Shown piece after piece: positions 56,721-64,000 of a stretch of DNA of 64,000 bases. The stretch spans positions 219,310,205 to 219,374,204 of the forward strand of contig CP136064.1 of NCBI GenBank assembly GCA_032622095.1, in the 5' to 3' direction. Under the pieces are notes generated by a model. It saw only the letters and a list, made by a program, of their open reading frames with translations, did no database searches and had not been told where the DNA came from. A program made the translations under genes and the position numbers. This stretch comes from Siphonodentalium dalli (Eukaryota; Mollusca; Scaphopoda; Gadilida; Siphonodentaliidae). Every line of letters starts with the position of its first letter. Position 1 is the stretch's first letter.

Positions 56721-57110
56721 TTAACCCTTTACCCAACAGAAGGGCCCTGTGCCAATGCATTCTCTTATATATGCGAGTCGACCATAGGTCGCCTCGCATA
56801 TATAAGAGAATGCATTGGCTTAACACATTAAAAATTATAAAATTGTTAAAGAATGTAAGAAAAAGTGTTAAAAAAAGATTTTTGTTAGGCCAATGCATTC
56901 TCTTATATATGCGAGGCGACCTATGGTCGACTCGCATATATAAGAGAATGCATTGGCACAGGGCATAACTGTAACTATCACAATGTGGTCAAGGAGCCGG
57001 TTCCAATGATATCCATATTTGTATGGTTCTATTGAGACAGACCGAAGATATTTTAGACTGTTGAAGCTTTATTTGGCCGGTTTTGGCCGGTTTGTTGGGT
57101 AAAGGGTTAA
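56721..57110 (+). mobile_element. Family C MITE, complete
   Basis: TTAACCCTTTACCCAACAGA to TTGTTGGGTAAAGGGTTAA. It is close to the copy at 5251 and opposite to the neighbour at 55751. Confidence 0.88.
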
Positions 57111-57302
57111 ATCCAATACTAATGTTAACACAATCCTTCTGAATGCTAGCTAGAAATTCCATGCCATACCAGAAAATAGAAATAAAAACCCAGTCTAAAA
57201 CACAGACTCCATATCATTTATATACCTGATAGTCACTCTTGCATATTTAGTATGTGACTAAATTTTCCTTTTCAACCAATCATTGATTATCGCATGCTGC
57301 AG

Positions 57303-57411
57303 AGGCTCTGAAGTTCAAGGCCATGAGATTTCTTTCTCAAGAGACACCATTCAACAGCTTGGATTTCATGTTTGATGACAGAATTCACTTCCAAATAAAG
57401 AAGGAATTTAT
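57303..57411 (+). CDS. Possible further exon of the plus-strand gene
   Basis: A pyrimidine-rich acceptor (CTTTTCAACC...GCTGCAG) is followed by 35 open codons with ALKFKAMRFLSQETPFNSLD and DRIHFQIKKEF, then AT|GTAACT. The start is phase 1 (or phase 0 using the next AG), but exon 3 ends in phase 2, so another exon would have to lie between 55015 and 57302. The composition is protein-like. Confidence 0.35.
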
Positions 57412-57530
57412 GTAACTACATGTATGATCAACTGGTGTGACATAAAAATGTGCCACATGTATAATGTATTGTAACAGGTTCTTTCATCTTATTACTTGGA
57501 AAAATCTATATATTGCATTAATCCTATTTG

Positions 57531-57987
57531 TGACCCGCCATATAAAATCCAGTCGTAAGTCGGGATTTTTTTACCCTGTGCCAATGCATTCTCTTATATA
57601 TGCGAGTCGACCATAGGTCGCCTCGCATATATAAGAAAATGCATTGGCCTAACAATTTTTTATCATTTTTTTTAAATAAATGTTTCTTACAATTTTTAGG
57701 ACATAAAATAAAAAACATCCATTACCCTGCAGGGGGCCCCACACATATATAGAAGCATATAGAAGAGTGTTGTCTGCTCATGTTTGTCTGGGGGATCTGT
57801 ATGGGTGAAATTATAAAATTGTTAAAGAATACAAGAAAAAATTATTAAAATTGTAAAAAATTGTTAGGCGAATGCATTCTCTTATATATGCGAGGCGACC
57901 TATGGTCGCCTCGCATATATAAGAGAATGCATTGGCACAGGGTAAAAAAATCCCGACTTACGACTGGATTTGATATGGTGGGTCACA
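57531..57987. mobile_element. Family E MITE (TGTGACCC ends) with the shared core hairpin
   Basis: Outer arms TGTGACCCGCCATATAAAAT / ATGGTGGGTCACA and CAGTCGTAAGTCGGGATTTT with its complement, about 50 bp in all. Inside are two complete core hairpins CCAATGCATTCTCTTATATA. The ends are unlike the TTAA families. Confidence 0.85.
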
Positions 57988-58059
57988 TTTACTAGTAGAT
58001 CAAATCCAAGCTACATGTAGTCTAATATTAAATGCTACCCTTCACACCGGTGAACAACA

Positions 58060-58442
58060 CTGGATATAGTGTGTCTAACATATGCAGAATTATGTCCCCA
58101 GAGGGTGAATTTAGTGACGCTATCTCACTTTCTTCTGAGAGATATGTTGTCTCAAATTAACATTGATTTTATAGTTAATTTTTCCCCTCTGTTCAATTTC
58201 TATATCCCCTAATTTGTAGAAGATAAATTGCATAATAGAGGTGACTATAATGGGGGAACATCACCAACTTCAACTGGGGAACTTCAATTTTATCCTAGGT
58301 CTCCCATAGCAGTTTAGGTCTGAGCAGAATGACGTTCCCAGAGGGTGAATTTGGTGATGCTTGCCCTCCGTGCAGGATAGTGTCACTAAATTCACCCTCT
58401 GGGGACCTAATTCTTCAAATGTCAGACACTATATCCAGACTT
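58060..58442. mobile_element. Family F two-hairpin element, eroded
   Basis: GGATATAGTGTGTCTAACAT to CAGACACTATATCC. The first hairpin is half deleted, the second complete. Confidence 0.8.
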
Positions 58443-58484
58443 GTTGATGAAGTAGCAGTGAACCCAGGCTATTGAACAGCTACG

Positions 58485-58945
58485 TCAAGGACCAGCCTAG
58501 AGGGCGACTTGGGATTCAGGGACCAGCCTAGAGGGTGACTTGGGAGTCGGGGACCAGCCTAGAGGGCGACTCGGGATTCAAGGACCAGTCTAGAGGGTGA
58601 CTTGGGAGTCGGGGACCATCCTAGAGGGCGACTTGGGATTCAGGGACCAGCCTCGAGGGTGACTTGGGAGTCGGGGAACAGCCTAGAGGGCGACTTGGGA
58701 TTCAGGGACCAGCCTAGAGGGTGACTTGGGAGTCGGGGACCAGCCTAGAGGGTGACTTGGGAGTCGGGGACCAGCCTAAAGGGTGACTTGGGAGTCGGTG
58801 ACCAGCCTAGAGGGTGACTTGGGAGTCATGGACCAGCCTAGAGGGTGACTTGGGAGTCGGGGACCAGCCTAGAGGGTGACTTGGGAGTCAGGGACCAGCC
58901 TGGAGGGAGACTTGGGAGTCAGGGACCAGCCTGGAGGGAGACATC
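58485..58945. repeat. 30-bp minisatellite, about 15 units
   Basis: Unit GGACCAGCCTAGAGGGTGAC TTGGGAGTCG with small variants (GGGATTCA alternating in the first half). G-rich compared with its surroundings. Confidence 0.92.
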
Positions 58946-59149
58946 TTCACCCTAAAATGTGCCACTTCTCCCTATTTTTTGTCCTGGTGAGAAGTGACAT
59001 CTCTCTTATATACTACATGTAGTTTGCATATTTCGAAACAGCATTCATGTTTTTGAAGTGTATTTCTGATTATAATGGTGTATTTACTCATTATAATGGT
59101 ATTATAAATGAGTTCTTGTGTTTAAAAATACTTACTAGATCGCAGAAAG

Positions 59150-59300
59150 CAAGCCTTGAAATAGTGTGTCTGTCATTTGCAGAATGAGGTCCCCAGAGGG
59201 TGAATTTAGTGATGCTATCCCGCATAGCGGGCTAGCATCACCAAATTCACCCTCTGGGGACCTCATTCTGCAAATGACAGACACACTATTTCAAGGCTTG
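59150..59300. mobile_element. Family F, single-hairpin form, near-perfect
   Basis: A 151-bp inverted repeat from CAAGCCTTGAAATAGTGTGT to its complement, with only a few mismatches over about 68-bp arms. The best-preserved family F copy and probably the youngest. Confidence 0.9.
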
Positions 59301-59810
59301 GCAGAAGGTGAGAATTGAGAGTAAAATTGAATTTCAGCCTTTATGACTTCTCACTTTCAGATAATAGCTAGTCCAGTTCTCACTAATAATCTAATAGGGA
59401 GAAGTGATTTCTCCAGGTTGGTTCCTGAGTTACATTTTAATAGCAGGAAATCCCATCCTTTCAAAAAGTGTTACTTCAATGTCAGCCAATCACAAATCTC
59501 AAACATTTGATGCAGCAGGACTCACCCGTAGCCAATCAGCAGATATTCGGGTTTAATATGAAGGTTGGGCAGTGATGTCATGCTGTGGGGAAATCCCTAG
59601 AGGTGGTAATTCAAAGGATATCGGACCGTTTCAGTATATCAAATGCCAATAGTCTGGGTTCACTCAGACTCAAAGTCTGCAATTTTGTAGCTCCTCCCTT
59701 TTCTGTGATCATCTGTAAAAGAAATTTCGTATTCGCTGATATGACTATTGTTCTGCAAGCTCAGCTGGTTACCTCAGAAATAAACGATACTAGTGACATA
59801 GCTAGTCACA

Positions 59811-60074
59811 TACAGTAATGCCCTAAGTAATCGACTCCTTAACCACAGCAGAATTATGGGTAACTTTTCAGGATTTAGTTGGAAATATGGCTTGTTGCCA
59901 TTCATCGGAAAGCTCTCACAGAGCTTTCCGATGAATGGCAACAAGCCATATTTCCGACTAACCGAGAGCTTTCCGATGAATGGCAACAAGCCATATTTCC
60001 GACTAAATCCTGAAAAGTTCCCCATAATTCTGCTGAAATGACAAAAGGAGACGATTATTTAGGGAATTACTGTA
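59811..60074. mobile_element. Family G MITE with an extra arm
   Basis: TACAGTAATGCCCTAAGTAA to AGGGAATTACTGTA. The arm GAGCTTTCCGATGAATGGCA occurs twice in tandem on the right side. Confidence 0.85.
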
Positions 60075-60098
60075 CATGTAATATTAATCTTCGCTCAA

Positions 60099-60376
60099 CC
60101 TTATATAAATCTTTCTATACTTGATGGATTCTTCCATTCAGTCATAAAATTATATATTTTATAGGTCTGTTTATTCATTTGGAGGGAAGTTCAGGTGAAA
60201 AAGCAGATGACAGACAGAAAACAAATAATACAAGAGCAGAATGGTTCATATTAATTGGTGGGAAATGTTCAGATAATAAGTACAACAAACGACCTATGGT
60301 CGTTTGTTGAACTTATTATCTGAACATTTCCTATGGGAACTACTCGTCAATGAGTATTTAGTTCAGAAAGGGTTAA
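60099..60376 (-). mobile_element. Family A MITE
   Basis: Right end TTTAGTTCAGAAAGGGTTAA; left end eroded (ATAAATCTTTCTATACTTGA). The central stem is perfect over about 30 bp around CGACCTATGGTCG. Confidence 0.85.
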
Positions 60377-60882
60377 ATGAGCTTGCTATAGTAACAAGTT
60401 AATTTTCACCAGTTATTATAACAGTTGACACATATAAAACTTGCACTTTGCGTTATTATAATATGCATGTTTTCCCAGTGTGTTTTTACTCAGTTTTCAT
60501 GACTTTTTCAGGTGCTCTGACATTTAAATTTTTTTCAGATTGTTCCTAATTTAAGCATGGGAATTCAAGGTTTTCGTCATCATACACATTTCGTTATCAA
60601 TTTTGACATCACAGAGACCCTGTATAGGTCATGTGTATCTTAATTACGGTAACCATATTTTATTTTCACACAGCATGTTTTGTCATGTGATTTGGACTGA
60701 AAGATTACTTATGTGTTGTTGAAGTTTATGCATGCAAGTGATAATTAAATTAAATTACTTAACAATTGAACAAGCATAAAACTTTTGTTAAAATCATGTG
60801 GGCACATTGTTGAAGTTTTTAAGGGATGGGTTGAAGTTATATTCCCAACTGTGGCAATAACATTTTTGTTCGTTTGTATTGA

Positions 60883-61131
60883 GTACAGTAATGCTCTAAG
60901 TAATCAACTTCTTAACCACAGCAGAATTATGGGTAACTTTTCAGGATTTAGTCGGAAATATGGCTTGTTGCCATTCATCGGAAAGCTCTCGGGGAGAGCT
61001 TTCCGATGAATGGCAACAAGCCATATTTCCGACTAATCCGATGAATGGCAACAATCCTTATTTCCGACTAAATCCTGAAAAATTACCCATAATTCTGCTG
61101 TGGTTAAGAAGTCGATTACTTAGAGCATTAT
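60883..61131. mobile_element. Family G MITE with an extra arm
   Basis: TACAGTAATGCTCTAAGTAA to CTTAGAGCATTA. A second, partial CGATGAATGGCAACAA arm follows the first on the right, as in the 59811 copy. Confidence 0.82.
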
Positions 61132-61311
61132 GTGTGCCATATGCATTGATGGAATGTGTTCTATAAGTGGTATGCATTTATTTCTTGGTCCTTAATTATC
61201 CACTATATAGTGGAGAACCTACAATAACTTCACCACAAACTGTCAATTCATAGGATACTGCAAAACAATTAGCTGTCCTTGATTAGTCATTAAGGTTTTA
61301 CGTTTATATCC

Positions 61312-61496
61312 TTAACCCTTTCATGATGGGAGCTGCGCTGGTGCAGCATTAAAGATCATGTGCCAGTGCATTCTCTTATATATGTGAGTCTCCCACTGGG
61401 AGCCTCACATATGTAAGAGAATGCACTGGCTTACAAGGTTAAGGTAAATATTGTTAGGCCAATGTATTCTCATATATGATGCGAGGCTCCCCATGG
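61312..61496 (+). mobile_element. Family B MITE, 3' truncated
   Basis: TTAACCCTTTCATGATGGGA, first hairpin complete, then stops after GATGCGAGGCTCCCCATGG. Confidence 0.8.
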
Positions 61497-61683
61497 ATTA
61501 CTTTTATTGGTTAATGGAACAGACTGCAGATGGAAAATTATATAATTAATACAGAGATTGGGCTGTAGAAATTTCGATATGAAAACACCTCCCATTCAGA
61601 TATGCAAACCAGTGTGCATTCCGAATTAAATTGTGAAACAAATCACCCGCGCATTACATGTAGTTATGATGATGGGAATGGTC

Positions 61684-62064
61684 TTAACCCTTTACCCAAC
61701 AAACCGGCCAAAACCGGCCAAATAAAGCTTCAACAGCCTAAAATATCTTCGGTCTGTCTCAATAAAACCATACAAATATGGATATCATTGGAACCGGCTC
61801 ATTGACCACATTGTGATGGTTACAGTTATGCCCTGTGCCAATGCATTCTCTTATATATGCGAGGCGACTATATATAAGAGAATGCATTGGCCTAAAAAAA
61901 ATCTTTTTTTAACACTTTTTACCATTTTTTCTTACATTCTTTAACAATTTTATAATTTGTAATGTGTTAAGCCAATGCATTCTCTTATATATGCGAGGCG
62001 ACCTATGGTCGACTCGCATATATAAGAGAATGCATTGCACAGGGCCGTTCTGTTGGGTAAAGGG
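61684..62064 (-). mobile_element. Family C MITE, reverse orientation
   Basis: TTAACCCTTTACCCAACAAA to TGTTGGGTAAAGGGAAG; the final TTAA is lost. One core hairpin loop is deleted (GAGGCGACTATATATAAG). Confidence 0.85.
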
Positions 62065-62783
62065 AAGAACCATGCACTTAATATAAAGACCCCATTGCCA
62101 CGTCCCCATTATTTTGCCACAAACTGGGGCAGTTTTGTAAGTTTAATTGACCACTAGTTCATTTTGCACACGTAAAGTCGTGAAGAAGTCAACTTCCTTA
62201 CTCTCGGATAAGGAGTTGTCAACATCGCAGATCAGACGTTGTCAAATATGCACACACAGTTGTCATCTCCCAAAGTGATGAAATTCGATCTTATTTTTAC
62301 TGATATCAACAAATGATGTACATAAACAATTCAGAAAAAGGTATTCATTGTGAACAGAGGGTAATAGAGTAAATTTCTTCGGAATCAACGAAAATGCGAG
62401 TGTCGTGGCATGAAAAATGATGAAAAAACAGGCATGTTGTCATTTTGTGTGACACATTTCATACACTTCCAAATTACTTCCAACCAGACACTTTTTGCAC
62501 AAAGAGTATGTTAATATCACTCTAACTAACGCGCATAAACTAAGAAAATAAAAGCAAATACTTACCGGCGTGGTACTTGAAAAATGATGTCATCAACAAA
62601 AAAATTCTATATTTAGCACGCAGAGCAGCAGTCCGGCACGCAGCTTAGCATTTTAGGTGCAGATCAGGCCATTTGATTATGCAGTGTGCACATGACATCT
62701 GGAGTTCAAATGTTGAAAATAATGTATTTCCAAACCTTAAAAAACCTAATTGTTTGAATGCATGGGTGAAAAATATTGACTAA
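62065..62783. other. Intronic or 3' flanking stretch, no feature recognised
   Basis: AT-rich, no exon or repeat family recognised. Confidence 0.5.
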
Positions 62784-63036
62784 ATTGACCCTTTCTTTAC
62801 TAAATCTATTATCCCATTGAATTATAAAAGTATACATTGGAATGGTCTATTATTCATCTGGAGGGATGCTCAGGAAATACAAATAGACAACCCTCAACTG
62901 ATATAATACAAGTGCAGAAGGATTTCTACTCATTGGTGGAAAATTATCAGATAATAAGTTCAACAAGGCCGTTTGTTGAACTTATTATCTGAACATTTCC
63001 TAAAGGATAACTAATCGTCAATGAGTATTTAGTCAA
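62784..63036 (-). mobile_element. Family A MITE
   Basis: Left end TTGACCCTTTCTTTACTAAA (TTAA mutated), stem CAGATAATAAGTTCAACAAG, right end TGAGTATTTAGTCAAGACC. Confidence 0.82.
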
Positions 63037-63819
63037 GACCAGACACATAAAAGTTGACTTCTTGCATCATATACTTACTCTTTTAAAAACGTTTAGATTA
63101 TATCTTAATGCTCCTAGCTTTTTGTATTCATTCATTCATCAGAAAATTAAAATTTGAAATAACTTTGTTAATATATTTACAAATGTCTATTGTCAATGTT
63201 TGCACCCACCAAAGATGTAGGGTCATCTACTTTCACATCCCATCATCAAACCTTTGAATTTCAAACTCCATGACATTATAGTTAATGGGGCATGATGGCC
63301 ACATTCTGCAGGGTTTTGAATAAACTGTGGAGTATGTCATGTATAAACATTTCACTTTATTTAATCACTTTGGACCTGGGGAATTATCATCAAAAAGAGC
63401 ACGCAGCCTTGTATAACAAAGGCAGTTTTGTTGAGTCATATATAATATATATTAATGTTTACCAACGATATCACTTTGAAATAACTTTGAAGTTTGCTTT
63501 TATGTGGAATTATCAAACAATGGTACAAGAATTTTAACACAAGCAAATATATGATGTGTGGAATTTTCACTCAAAGATACAAACCTTGTTTGATTGTCTA
63601 TATTCAGATTGGCTAAAATTTAGTGTTGTTGGAACTCTCATACAAAATAAATGCCCGTTGGTCTTGCTGGGTCAGTAAATGGTTGTGTATGCAATGAAAG
63701 GATAATTACCACTCCCCAATGAGCATGTGAATGAGGGTCTGAAAAAGGCGTTGAATTCTGGAATCGCCCTTTAATATGGATGGTGTTTCTCTTCTGTATT
63801 GATCTCCGAGGTATAAGAA
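63037..63819. other. Stretch with no recognised feature
   Basis: AT-rich. An 81-codon frame at 63292 shows no coding character. Confidence 0.5.
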
Positions 63820-63950
63820 TAAATTGGCCTAACAATATTTACCCTGACCTTGTAAGCCAATGCATTCTCTTATATATGCGGGGCTCGCATTTACATGTAT
63901 ATAAGAGCTTTATTGCTCCACCAGCACAGCTCACATCATGAAAGGGTTAA
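63820..63950 (-). mobile_element. Family B MITE, reverse, 5' part deleted
   Basis: GGCCTAACAATATTTACCCT to CATCATGAAAGGGTTAA. Same arrangement and orientation as the truncated copy at position 1. Confidence 0.8.
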
Positions 63951-64000
63951 CCCTTTGGTGTGTGAGTATGTCATATATGATGTCATAATCCATGGGTGAA

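Overview
This is animal nuclear DNA. It is AT-rich, has intron-split genes with GT/AG boundaries and no bacterial-style operons, and is packed with short non-autonomous transposons. Frequent ACATGTACATGTA runs, 5S-derived repeats and TTAA-flanked foldback elements suggest a lophotrochozoan, probably a mollusc. That is a composition-based inference, not proof.

Left third (536-15899, minus strand): eleven coding exons of an EFCAB5-like EF-hand protein join in phase into 814 codons. The start codon is at 15878-15876. The 3' part of the gene lies beyond the left edge. The introns hold a relic THAP-domain gene (6540-7800), 5S rRNA-derived repeats (2160-2672), many MITEs and a 48-bp minisatellite (13020-14042) that amplifies the splice-donor junction of exon 2.

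Middle (15900-19141): the head-to-head interval between the minus-strand gene and a plus-strand gene. It contains a perfect 58-bp-arm palindrome, a tRNA-derived SINE and a TATA-less promoter with NRF1- and ETS-like sites.

Right two thirds (19142-64000, plus strand): an unrecognised gene whose first three coding exons (19142-19195, 25242-25291, 54940-55014) are separated by introns of 6 kb and 29.6 kb. It runs off the right edge. The second intron holds a possible small nested gene (27771-28550), a 68-bp satellite that grew from one arm of a MITE, a locally triplicated intronic unit that preserves empty insertion sites, and a tandem duplication split by a 5.4-kb insertion.

Repeats: about fifty copies of seven foldback families are called. 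Families A-D insert at TTAA and begin CCYTTTC or CCCTTTA, so they are piggyBac-like. Family E ends in TGTGACCC. F is a two-hairpin element with CAAGCC/GGCTTG ends. G has CAGTAATG termini flanked by TA, so it is Tc1/mariner-like. Families B, C, D and E have different ends but share one palindromic core hairpin, which is the most unusual global signal here. No autonomous transposase, rRNA operon, functional tRNA, CRISPR array or virus was seen.
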